Shown here piece after piece: positions 6,584 through 13,472 of a stretch of DNA of 14,143 bases. The first letter of the stretch is position 1. Every line of letters begins with the position of its first letter. The notes beneath the pieces are model-generated. The model did no database searches, was not told the origin of the DNA, and saw only the letters and a list, made by a program, of their open reading frames with translations. This DNA comes from Pseudomonadota bacterium. GTDB taxonomy: Bacteria; Pseudomonadota; Gammaproteobacteria; Burkholderiales; Burkholderiaceae_B. The DNA lies in contig JAEWHK010000011.1 in assembly GCA_023387815.1 (NCBI GenBank), positions 1-14,143 on the forward strand, written 5' to 3'. Made by a program: the position numbers and the translations under genes.

Positions 6584-8095
6584 TTATTTTGCAGGTGTTA
6601 CAGGAACCCATTGGGTTAAATTATCACGCCGAATCAGCAGCGCTGCGGCTTTGCCTTTTTCCAGCTTGTCCACAATTTCGCGGAACTGCTTCACGTCCTT
6701 CACGTCCTGATTGTTCAGGGCAAGAACAACGTCTCCAGGCTGAATGCTGGCTTCCAGGGCTGCACCACTGACATCCTTGACCAGAACGCCACCCTTGATA
6801 CGCATTTTGCTTTGCAATGAAGATGGAACAGACTCTACCGTCAGGCCCAGGCGGTCAGCGCGGGTTGCCTGCTCAGTCGGTTCATCGCTGTTGGCCGTAT
6901 CTGAAGGCGCACTGGGGATCTCGGCGATCTTGACGTTCAGCGTCTCGTATTTGCCACGACGCCAGACTTCCAGCGTTGAATCGGTCTCAGGTTTGGTCTG
7001 GCCCACCAGGCGTGGCAGATCTGACCATTTTTTGACTTCACTGCCATTGAACTTGGTAATGACGTCACCAGCCTGAACACCGGCCTTGTCTGCAGGACCA
7101 CCCTGCTCTACGTTGCTGACCAGGGCGCCAGCGGCTTTGGGCAGACCAATGGCCTTGGCCACTTCTTCGCTCACTTCGCCAATCTGTACACCGATGCGAC
7201 CGCGAGTCACTTTACCCGTGGCTTTGAGCTGATCGACAACGCGCATGGCTTCGTCAATCGGGATGGACAGGGAAATACCCATGAAGCCACCGCTCTGGGA
7301 AATGATCTGGGAGTTGATACCCACCACTTCACCATTCAGATTGATCAGCGGTCCGCCGGAATTGCCGGGGTTAACCGCAACATCGGTCTGGATGAATGGC
7401 AGATACTCACCTGTATCACGATTGATGGCACTTACGATACCCGATGTCACTGTAGAATCGAGTCCGAAAGGTGAGCCAATTGCAAGCACCCACTGACCTT
7501 TCTTCAGGTTATCGGAATCACCGATTTTCAGTGTTGGCAGGTTTTCTCCCTGGATTTTGATCAGGGCGATATCGGTGCGTTTGTCGGTGCCGATCACCTT
7601 GGCCGGGAACTCACGTCCATCATTCATCGTCACCGTGATTTTGGAGGCGCCATCGACCACATGGTTATTGGTCATGATGTAACCATCTTTGGAGATGATG
7701 AAGCCGGAGCCGACGCCACGCGGGACACTGCGCTCTTCGCCTTTAGGAGACCGGTCACCACGCGGATCACGACCGCGGGAAGGTGGTGTGAAATCGGGAC
7801 CAAAGAAAAAGCGGAACAGATCATCCGGACTGTCGCCGCCTGGTCCAAAGCCGAAGGGCTGGCTATCGCGTGCCGACACTTTTTCCATGGTGCGAATATT
7901 CACCACGGCATTTTCCGTATCCGCCACAATCGACGTGAAATCCGGCAGCGCCGCCGTAGCAGGTGAGGTCGGGACCGCTGCGGCAGGCGCGTTCTGCGCG
8001 TAACCGCCAGAGGGCAACAGCATAGAGAGACTTCCCATGCCAATCAGGGCGGAAGCGATCGCAGTCTGTAGCGGTTTTTTGACCTTTTTATTCAT
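6584..8095 (-). CDS. mucD: Periplasmic Do-type serine protease MucD/DegP
   Basis: An HtrA/DegP-family protease and chaperone that degrades misfolded periplasmic proteins under envelope stress. The 503-residue protein has a signal peptide (lysine-rich start, hydrophobic 12-28, likely cleavage near GYAQ at 31-34), then a trypsin-like domain with the triad H145 (NNHVVDG), D175 (RTDIAL) and S246 (GNSGGPL), then two PDZ domains (about 290-370 and 415-495). A proline-, glycine- and charge-rich insert at about 80-125 occupies the LA-loop position. AAGG seven bases before the ATG at 8093-8095 sets the start. It follows rseB by 19 nt and is closed by a strong terminator. Placement as fourth gene of the sigma-E operon matches Bordetella and Pseudomonas mucD. 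Confidence 0.95.
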   Translation of the reverse strand: MNKKVKKPLQTAIASALIGMGSLSMLLPSGGYAQNAPAAAVPTSPATAALPDFTSIVADTENAVVNIRTMEKVSARDSQPFGFGPGGDSPDDLFRFFFGPDFTPPSRGRDPRGDRSPKGEERSVPRGVGSGFIISKDGYIMTNNHVVDGASKITVTMNDGREFPAKVIGTDKRTDIALIKIQGENLPTLKIGDSDNLKKGQWVLAIGSPFGLDSTVTSGIVSAINRDTGEYLPFIQTDVAVNPGNSGGPLINLNGEVVGINSQIISQSGGFMGISLSIPIDEAMRVVDQLKATGKVTRGRIGVQIGEVSEEVAKAIGLPKAAGALVSNVEQGGPADKAGVQAGDVITKFNGSEVKKWSDLPRLVGQTKPETDSTLEVWRRGKYETLNVKIAEIPSAPSDTANSDEPTEQATRADRLGLTVESVPSSLQSKMRIKGGVLVKDVSGAALEASIQPGDVVLALNNQDVKDVKQFREIVDKLEKGKAAALLIRRDNLTQWVPVTPAK

Positions 8096-8114
8096 AAAGA
8101 TACCTTTTCAGAGT

Positions 8115-9119
8115 TTACTGTTTTGAAACAGGTTGAATGAATTTTGTTGAAACGGCCAGGTCTTTCAGGGTCGCCAAGGGAACGGCTCCGATGGCTGTCA
8201 GCCAGTAATCATCAATACGCTGACGAAAGACATTCATGGATCCAACTCTGGCATCACCCTGATTATTAAAGGTTTTTTCTGAATCCTTAACTTTCTGGAT
8301 AAACACCGAAATGGAAGAAAGACCGTCTGTAAGTATTAGTTGCTTTACGTTGTCTTTAGTTCCTTTGGGCCGCATGATGCTCATGATCGGCGCAAAGCCC
8401 GTCGGATAGTGGATGCGCCAGCCCTCTTGCGGCAGGTCCACGGCTGCGGGATGCAACTCAATACGTTTCCAGTCTGCATAAGACAAGGAGGATTTCAGCC
8501 CTGCCGTATCCACATCGCTGCCCAGTGCCAGGCCGGTGAACGTCACCTGTTCGATGACGATGCCCTGTGCATTCACGGTCTGCGATTTGAGCAGCAGGCG
8601 TGATTTTTCATCGGCGCACAAACGATAGCCGTAACGATCTTCGGCGCGTGGTCGAACTTCGATCATGTCGCAAGGGCGTCCCGCGACACGGTTATGACCG
8701 TCGTGAGTCTGAATATCGTAGTACTGTTCCAGATTGTCTACGGGCCCAAGCAACAGAGCTGGAAAGCGGTCCTTGCGGGCCTTGTCAATGACAACCATTT
8801 TTCTGGCCGGAATAAGACTTTCCACCATATTATTGTTGCGCAGGTATTCCTGTGCGTCCCCATCAAGCACCTCAAGTCGTTCCTTGACGCCCTCGCCGTC
8901 GACCACATGCGTGACACGCGACGAGATCATGACATTACCCTGCTGGTACAGGAAGGTACCGCTGTAATCGGTCGTTTCTGCCGCATTTTGAATCTGCATC
9001 AGCAGTTGCACCGGGCTGGCAGCCAGGGCCGCGACACAGGGTGCCATTGCCCCGCAAAAGGCCAGCATAACGTGCCGGTAGCGTTCAGAAAACAGCGGCA
9101 GCAAATCCTGTCTGATCAC
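8115..9119 (-). CDS. rseB: Sigma-E regulatory protein RseB/MucB
   Basis: RseB is a periplasmic protein that binds the anti-sigma factor RseA, shields it from proteolysis and senses lipopolysaccharide or lipoprotein stress. The 334-residue protein has an N-terminal export signal (hydrophobic 18-33, probable cleavage after AALAA) and a lipoprotein-carrier-like large domain opening with QIQNAAETTDYSGTFLYQQG, typical of MucB/RseB, followed by the smaller C-terminal domain (from about residue 220) ending in TAIGAVPLATLKDLA. The start is a GTG at 9117-9119 overlapping the rseA stop in a GTGA; an ATG at residue 18 is an alternative that would leave a more compact signal peptide. It lies between rseA and mucD in the sigma-E operon. 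Confidence 0.94.
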   Translation of the reverse strand: MIRQDLLPLFSERYRHVMLAFCGAMAPCVAALAASPVQLLMQIQNAAETTDYSGTFLYQQGNVMISSRVTHVVDGEGVKERLEVLDGDAQEYLRNNNMVESLIPARKMVVIDKARKDRFPALLLGPVDNLEQYYDIQTHDGHNRVAGRPCDMIEVRPRAEDRYGYRLCADEKSRLLLKSQTVNAQGIVIEQVTFTGLALGSDVDTAGLKSSLSYADWKRIELHPAAVDLPQEGWRIHYPTGFAPIMSIMRPKGTKDNVKQLILTDGLSSISVFIQKVKDSEKTFNNQGDARVGSMNVFRQRIDDYWLTAIGAVPLATLKDLAVSTKFIQPVSKQ

Positions 9120-9619
9120 TGCGCATCCCCGATTTCATAGGAAACCTGACGAACCGGATAAGCACCCACCATCTGGCTGTGAGCTGCCACATAATCCTGA
9201 AAATCGCCTGGGGCAATATCAGAAGTGGCCGCAGACGTGGCCGATGCCACGGTAGGGGAATCCTGCTGCACAGGTGGCTGCGATTGCTGAAACGGATCGG
9301 TGAACCACATGACGGCTGCGACTGCGGCGGCGGCGGCAACGCCGGAGGCTCCCCAGCGCAGGTAACCGCGCGCCGGCCCGGCGTGGTAAGCCGGTTCTTC
9401 GGCAATCAGCTTGCTGATACGGGCATTGAACAGATCTGAAGGCTTGATGGCCAGATGTTCACTGCGCATCACATCACCAATAAGGTGGTAGGTGTCCCAG
9501 GTTTGCCGCCCATAGGGTGTATCCACCCGCGAGGCGTCGAAGCTGTCGCATTCGCCATCCACCATTTCAGAGATGGTTTCATTCCAGTCAATAGCAGCAG
9601 GAGTCAGTTTATTTTCCAT
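9116..9619 (-). CDS. rseA: Anti-sigma-E factor RseA/MucA
   Basis: RseA is a single-pass inner-membrane protein that holds RpoE inactive until regulated proteolysis frees it. The 167-residue protein has a cytoplasmic sigma-binding domain (ISEMVDGE at 16-23 and WDTYHLIGDVMR at 41-52, conserved in the RseA N-terminal family), a membrane segment at about 88-106 (alanine-rich, ending in MWF), and a 60-residue periplasmic tail rich in Q, P, S and A. The ATG at 9617-9619 has AAGGA six bases upstream and lies 9 nt after rpoE. It overlaps rseB by 4 nt. The periplasmic tail is the expected contact for RseB and for the site-1 protease. Confidence 0.93.
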   Translation of the reverse strand: MENKLTPAAIDWNETISEMVDGECDSFDASRVDTPYGRQTWDTYHLIGDVMRSEHLAIKPSDLFNARISKLIAEEPAYHAGPARGYLRWGASGVAAAAAVAAVMWFTDPFQQSQPPVQQDSPTVASATSAATSDIAPGDFQDYVAAHSQMVGAYPVRQVSYEIGDAQ

Positions 9620-9628
9620 TAATATTCC

Positions 9629-10228
9629 TTACCAGCGACGATCAGTAGCCTGACCAAGGACAGGCTTCAGTTTCGCCGCAATGGCTTCCCGCGCACGGAA
9701 AATACGGGAGCGTACTGTGCCAACAGGACAACCCATGGCCTGGGCAATTTCTTCGTAACTCAACCCTTCCATTTCCCTGAGCACAATGGCCATTCGCAGG
9801 TCTTCAGGCAGGGTTTCAATCGCCTCATTGACGGTACGGACGATTTCCTGCGTGACCATGCTCGATTCCGGCGTGGCGATATCTATAAGATTGTCAGAAT
9901 GGGAAAAAGTTTCACCGTCTTTGTTTTCAAGCGTGTCCGGGTAACTGAGCTTGCGATCCGAAGACGAAAGCCAGTTTCGGGCCGTATTGATGGCGATGCG
10001 ATATAACCAGGTGTAAAAGGCGCTCTCTCCCCGGAATTGAGGAAGCGCACGATAGGCCTTGATGAAGGTTTCCTGGGCAATATCCTCGACTTCGCTCTGG
10101 CTGCCGATGATTCGGGCCAGCAGACCCATGACTTTGCGCTGGTACTTAAGGACAAGCAGATCGAAGGCTTTTTTGTCGCCCTTCTGAACCCGCTGCACCA
10201 GCTCCCAGTCGACGTCACGCTCACTCAT
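9629..10228 (-). CDS. rpoE: RNA polymerase sigma-E factor (ECF family)
   Basis: An extracytoplasmic-function sigma factor of the RpoE/AlgU type, 199 residues, directing envelope-stress transcription. Region 2 covers about 20-90 (LVLKYQRKVMGLLARIIG, EDIAQETFIKAYRALPQF, FYTWLYRIAINTARNWL) and region 4 about 133-187 (LPEDLRMAIVLREMEGLSYEEIAQ, then VGTVRSRIFRARE, the helix-turn-helix). The ATG at 10226-10228 overlaps the stop of the upstream membrane-protein gene in an ATGA, so it may be translated by coupling. rseA, rseB and mucD follow, which fixes its identity. I found no clear sigma-E-type promoter just upstream; transcripts may enter from the fab cluster or from a promoter inside the upstream gene. 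Confidence 0.97.
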   Translation of the reverse strand: MSERDVDWELVQRVQKGDKKAFDLLVLKYQRKVMGLLARIIGSQSEVEDIAQETFIKAYRALPQFRGESAFYTWLYRIAINTARNWLSSSDRKLSYPDTLENKDGETFSHSDNLIDIATPESSMVTQEIVRTVNEAIETLPEDLRMAIVLREMEGLSYEEIAQAMGCPVGTVRSRIFRAREAIAAKLKPVLGQATDRRW

Positions 10229-10770
10229 GCTGCCACCCCGTCATGAGCCGTCTCCGGATCGGCCCATTGCACGGACTGAACCAGTACGCGAAATCGCCGC
10301 CAGGCTTCAGGCGCCTGCCTGAATGACCAGATGGTGACGATGTCCGCGGGGGAGTGAGGATAATAAGGATCGCGCAAAGACAAGGTAAGCCAGAATGGCC
10401 CCTGCCACCAGGCGTGGAGCTGACGGACGGCTGCGGGTTGGCTGCGGTCCGACAAAGCTTGGTCTGAAGCGTGATCAAAACCCAATATGAACTGACCGTC
10501 AGGAGCAGCCTCAAGAACATCGAATGCTTTGGGATTTCGCAGGCGCCTGACGCGTGCACCGTGATGCTGCCCACGCCCTTGGCGTGCTGCCATGAACAGC
10601 AGGCCAAGAACCGCCGCTGCCTGGAAGCCTGCAACGCAGAGCATGGCCAGAACCACCAGGAATACGCGGAAGTATGCCAGATAACCGGGCTGGCCGACTT
10701 GAAGCCGGACCTGCCAGTGCCGGTTAAGCTCGTATCCCAAATCAGATCCGTTTAACAACCATCGAGCCAT
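10225..10770 (-). CDS. YgfX/CptA-like inner-membrane protein (hypothetical)
   Basis: A small protein of unknown function, 181 residues from the ATG at 10768-10770. It has a membrane hairpin at about 33-63 from that start (two hydrophobic stretches, YFRVFLVVLAMLCVAG and AAAVLGLLFMA) followed by a basic loop and a soluble domain with WWQGPFWLTLSLRD and ending IWSFRQAPEAWRRFRVLVQ. This layout and the closing Trp-Arg pattern resemble YgfX/CptA proteins (E. coli YgfX, about 135 residues, partner of SdhE and reported to affect cytoskeletal proteins), but similarity is weak and judged by eye. The start is uncertain: this ATG overlaps the fabF end by 29 nt, while a TTG at 10738-10740 would avoid overlap. 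Its stop overlaps rpoE (ATGA), linking it to the sigma-E operon. Confidence 0.65.
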   Translation of the reverse strand: MARWLLNGSDLGYELNRHWQVRLQVGQPGYLAYFRVFLVVLAMLCVAGFQAAAVLGLLFMAARQGRGQHHGARVRRLRNPKAFDVLEAAPDGQFILGFDHASDQALSDRSQPAAVRQLHAWWQGPFWLTLSLRDPYYPHSPADIVTIWSFRQAPEAWRRFRVLVQSVQWADPETAHDGVAA

Positions 10771-11971
10771 TGGTACCGCCAAATCCAAAGGAGTTGGACA
10801 GCGCCAGGTCGATTTTCATTTCCCTTGCGGTGTTGGCGCAATAGTCCAGATCACACTCAGGGTCCTGATTGGTCAGATTGATGGTGGGTGGTGAGATCTG
10901 ATGATGAACGGCAAGCGTGGTGAATACGGCTTCAATACCGCCAGCAGCACCCAGCAAATGACCCGTCATGGATTTGGTGGAGTTGACGACGGTTTTGTAG
11001 GCGTGATCGCCAAGGGCAAGTTTGAGCGCCTCGGTTTCATTCTTGTCGCCCAGCGGTGTTGAGGTGCCGTGTGCATTGACGTAATCAATCTGGTCGGCAT
11101 TGATCTGACCGTTTCTGAGGGCGTTCTGAATGCCACGACGCGGACCGTCACGATCCGGCGCCGTAATGTGGTGCGCATCGGAACTCATGCCGTAACCGGC
11201 GAATTCGCCGTAAATGCGTGCGCCGCGCGCTTTGGCGTGTTCATACTCTTCCAGCACGAGCACACCTGCGCCTTCACCAAGAACGAAACCGTCGCGGTCA
11301 ACATCCCAGGGACGGGAGGCCGCCTGCGGATCATCATTGCGGGTTGACAGGGCGCGCATGGCGGCAAAACCGCCAATACCCAGCGGAGACACAGTGGATT
11401 CCGCACCGCCGGCCAGCATGACGTCGGCATCGCCATATTCAATCAGCCGGGCGGCATCACCAATGGAGTGCAGACCCGTTGTGCAGGCAGAAACCACGGC
11501 GTAGGTGGGCCCCTTGAGACCCAGCATGATGGAGACCTGACCAGAGATCAGGTTAATCAGCGAGGCCGGTACGAAGAACGGAGAAATACGGCGTGGCCCC
11601 TTGGCCAGATACTCTGTCTGGGTTTCCTCAATTCTTTGCAAACCGCCAATGCCCGAACTCACAATGGCACCGATACGGTCTGCGTTCTCTTCGGTAACGG
11701 TGAGCCCTGCGTCTTTCCAGGCATCCACGCTGGCCGCAATGCCGTAATGGATGAAGGTGTCCATCTGCTTGGCATCCTTGGCCGACAGATACTGGGTCAC
11801 GTCAAAGTCTTTGACCTCTCCGGCAATTTGCGCATTGAAACTGGAAGCATCAAAGCGGGTAATGCGGTCGATGCCGGAACGGCCATTAACAATATTATCC
11901 CAGGCCTGCGGTACTGTGTTTCCGACCGGGGATACGATTCCCAGTCCGGTAATGACAACGCGTCTTTTCAC
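10742..11971 (-). CDS. fabF: 3-oxoacyl-ACP synthase II (KAS II)
   Basis: FabF condenses malonyl-ACP with long acyl-ACP, extending fatty acids and controlling unsaturated chain length and temperature response. The 409-residue protein has the thiolase fold with nucleophile C163 (VSACTTG), H301 (NAHGTSTPLGD) and H338 (MTGHLLGAAG), plus K333, matching E. coli FabF (C163, H303, H340). The glycine-rich C-terminus NSFGFGGTNGS is present. The start is GTG at 11969-11971, with AGGGAG six bases upstream. It follows acpP by 176 nt, in which I see a T7 tract on the coding strand (complement of 12023-12029) but no strong hairpin before it. No terminator separates it from the downstream membrane-protein gene. 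Confidence 0.97.
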   Translation of the reverse strand: MKRRVVITGLGIVSPVGNTVPQAWDNIVNGRSGIDRITRFDASSFNAQIAGEVKDFDVTQYLSAKDAKQMDTFIHYGIAASVDAWKDAGLTVTEENADRIGAIVSSGIGGLQRIEETQTEYLAKGPRRISPFFVPASLINLISGQVSIMLGLKGPTYAVVSACTTGLHSIGDAARLIEYGDADVMLAGGAESTVSPLGIGGFAAMRALSTRNDDPQAASRPWDVDRDGFVLGEGAGVLVLEEYEHAKARGARIYGEFAGYGMSSDAHHITAPDRDGPRRGIQNALRNGQINADQIDYVNAHGTSTPLGDKNETEALKLALGDHAYKTVVNSTKSMTGHLLGAAGGIEAVFTTLAVHHQISPPTINLTNQDPECDLDYCANTAREMKIDLALSNSFGFGGTNGSMVVKRI

Positions 11972-12138
11972 GGTTGGCTCCCTACCCTTTACTGAAGTAA
12001 ATATGAATCAAAACCCACAAATAAAAAAAGGGTCTGGAAACGGTTTATTCCGCCCGGATCCGCAAGGACACAGGCGTGAGCCACTTTCCAAAACCACTCT
12101 TTTTATTGCAACCGGTGCGCGCGAGCATACCGGCTGAC

Positions 12139-12162
12139 TCACACAAATCAGGCTTTGTGTGA
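12139..12162 (-). other. Perfect 9-bp hairpin enclosing the acpP stop codon
   Basis: TCACACAAA (12139-12147) and TTTGTGTGA (12154-12162) are perfectly complementary around the 6-nt loop 12148-12153. The acpP stop codon (12148-12150) lies in that loop, so the hairpin forms in the last codons and first untranslated bases of the mRNA. It is not followed by a T tract, so it is not a standard terminator. It could stabilise the abundant acpP transcript or set its ratio to fabF. Confidence 0.55.
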
Positions 12163-12384
12163 ATTGATGTAGTCGACAGCTTGCTGAACAGTTGTGATTT
12201 TTTCAGCTTCTTCGTCAGGAATTTCTGTTTCGAACTCGTCTTCGAGTGCCATGACCAATTCAACCATGTCCAGCGAATCTGCACCCAGGTCGTCCAGAAA
12301 TGAAGACTCGTTTTTGATTTCTGCTTCATTTACACCAAGTTGTTCTGCGACGATCTTCTTGACGCGTTGTTCGATGCTATCCAT
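12148..12384 (-). CDS. acpP: Acyl carrier protein
   Basis: The small acidic carrier that holds growing acyl chains on a 4'-phosphopantetheine arm for fatty-acid and lipid A synthesis. The 78-residue protein is nearly all the canonical ACP, with the attachment serine S37 in GADSLDMVELVM and the acidic helix II around it. The start is ATG at 12382-12384, with GGAG six bases upstream; the open frame extends further back to 12441 but those 19 residues cover the promoter. Order fabD-fabG-acpP-fabF is the standard fab cluster, but here the gap to fabG is 331 nt with its own promoter, suggesting independent, stronger expression. Confidence 0.98.
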   Translation of the reverse strand: MDSIEQRVKKIVAEQLGVNEAEIKNESSFLDDLGADSLDMVELVMALEDEFETEIPDEEAEKITTVQQAVDYINSHKA

Positions 12385-12413
12385 GTAAATCTCCAAAGGG
12401 GGAAAATCCCGCA

Positions 12414-12441
12414 ATTTTAGCCAACTACAAACCAATTGCAA
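12414..12441 (-). promoter_or_regulatory. Sigma-70-type promoter of acpP
   Basis: On the minus strand TTGCAA (12441-12436) and TAAAAT (12419-12414) are separated by 16 nt. Both hexamers match the -35 and -10 consensus well (four and five of six). Transcription would start near 12407, giving a leader of about 22 nt that holds the GGAG ribosome site of acpP. Confidence 0.6.
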
Positions 12442-12471
12442 AAGGCTTTATGTGAAAAAAATATTTTAGCG

Positions 12472-12491
12472 AAACCGGTTTGCGAAAACCG
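12472..12491. repeat. Palindrome AAACCGGTTT with partial direct repeat, upstream of acpP promoter
   Basis: AAACCGGTTT (12472-12481) is a perfect 10-bp palindrome about 30 nt upstream of the acpP -35 box. The downstream segment CGGTTT (12476-12481) also pairs with AAACCG (12486-12491) around a GCGA loop. GCGAAACCG (12469-12477) recurs with one extra A at 12482-12491. It may be an operator for a fatty-acid regulator; the binding protein is unknown. Confidence 0.35.
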
Positions 12492-12715
12492 TAAAACTAA
12501 AACACAGTTTAAAAATAACCACTGCTCTTTTACGTATCCTGCATTTTAGTAAAATTTCAGGTGCGTATAAGAAAAAAAAGCCCAGTATGCCAAATTACCC
12601 TGCCCGCAGCCCCGGCCTGTTGTGTATATGCCTGCTGGTAAGTGCCGCAATAAAGGCTTAGGTGCAGACAATCCGTGGCCTGAGCCCGGTTGCCCAGGTT
12701 CAGGACCTGCCGGAT

Positions 12716-13462
12716 TTACTGCATGAACATACCACCATTCACGTGCAGAGTGGTACCGGTAATATACCCTGACTGAGGGCCTGCCAGGAAGGCCACGGCG
12801 TTGGCCACATCGGCAGGCTGCCCCAGGCGACCCAGCGGAATCTGTCCCAGTAGTGCAGCCGTCTGGTCATCGCCAAGGGCGCGTGTCATATCCGTGTCAA
12901 TGAATCCCGGCGCCACGCAGTTGACAGTAATATTGCGGCTGCCCAGTTCGCGGGCCAATGCGCGCGTCATGCCTGCAACGCCCGCCTTGGCGGCAGCGTA
13001 ATTGGCCTGACCCGGATTACCGGCGGATCCCACCACAGAGGTGACATTAATAATACGACCGGCGCGTGCCTTCATCATGACGCGCAGAACCCCGCGGGAC
13101 AGGCGGAAGACAGCATCCAGATTGGTGCCGATGACGTCGGACCAGTCTTCATTTTTCATGCGCATGGCCAGCCCGTCGCGGGTAATGCCGGCATTATTCA
13201 CCAGAATATGCGGTCCGCCCTCTTTCCCGAGTTCGGCAAGGAGCGCATCGCAGGCGTCGGCATCGGTCACATTCAGCACGACACCGCGACCCTGGCGGCC
13301 TGACAGCATCTCTGTAATGCTCTGTGCACCGGATTCGGACGTTGCAGTTCCAACAACAGTCGCACCGCGTTTGGCCAGTTCAAGGGCAATGGCTTTACCC
13401 AGACCACGACTGGCACCTGTGACCAGCGCAATCTGACCGGCGAGTTCTTGCTGTTCTGACAT
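12716..13462 (-). CDS. fabG: 3-oxoacyl-ACP reductase
   Basis: FabG reduces 3-oxoacyl-ACP to 3-hydroxyacyl-ACP with NADPH, the first reduction of each elongation round. The 248-residue short-chain dehydrogenase has the cofactor motif TGASRGLG at 15-22, NNAG at 89-92, the catalytic S142, Y155 and K159 (TSVVGS, NYAAAK), and the typical C-terminus VNGGMFMQ. The start is ATG at 13460-13462 with AAGGAA six bases upstream; the frame extends back to 13504 but the extra 14 residues lie within fabD and its ribosome site. It follows fabD by 10 nt, so both are co-transcribed. Confidence 0.97.
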   Translation of the reverse strand: MSEQQELAGQIALVTGASRGLGKAIALELAKRGATVVGTATSESGAQSITEMLSGRQGRGVVLNVTDADACDALLAELGKEGGPHILVNNAGITRDGLAMRMKNEDWSDVIGTNLDAVFRLSRGVLRVMMKARAGRIINVTSVVGSAGNPGQANYAAAKAGVAGMTRALARELGSRNITVNCVAPGFIDTDMTRALGDDQTAALLGQIPLGRLGQPADVANAVAFLAGPQSGYITGTTLHVNGGMFMQ

Positions 13463-13472
13463 CGAAAGTTCC

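Larger units (their letters stand above)
12385..12715. other. 331-nt AT-rich spacer between fabG and acpP
   Basis: No coding sequence is seen. The acpP-proximal part (about 12411-12580) is strikingly AT-rich compared with the neighbouring genes and holds the acpP promoter, a palindrome at 12472-12481 and three copies of ATTTTAG (12414-12420, 12463-12469, 12543-12549), which read CTAAAAT on the transcribed strand. A run of eight A residues at 12572-12579 gives T8 on the minus strand after fabG, but I find no strong hairpin directly before it. The fabG-proximal 120 nt is GC-richer, with an imperfect CCTGA/TCAGG inverted repeat. Confidence 0.6.

Noticed and set aside
12023..12060. Terminator between acpP and fabF
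   Set aside because: There is a T7 tract on the minus strand, but the preceding bases give no convincing GC-rich stem, only short imperfect pairings.
12045..12329. A 94-codon minus-strand frame overlapping acpP
   Set aside because: It is a shifted frame of acpP with Trp/Lys/Ser-rich composition; acpP itself is unmistakable.
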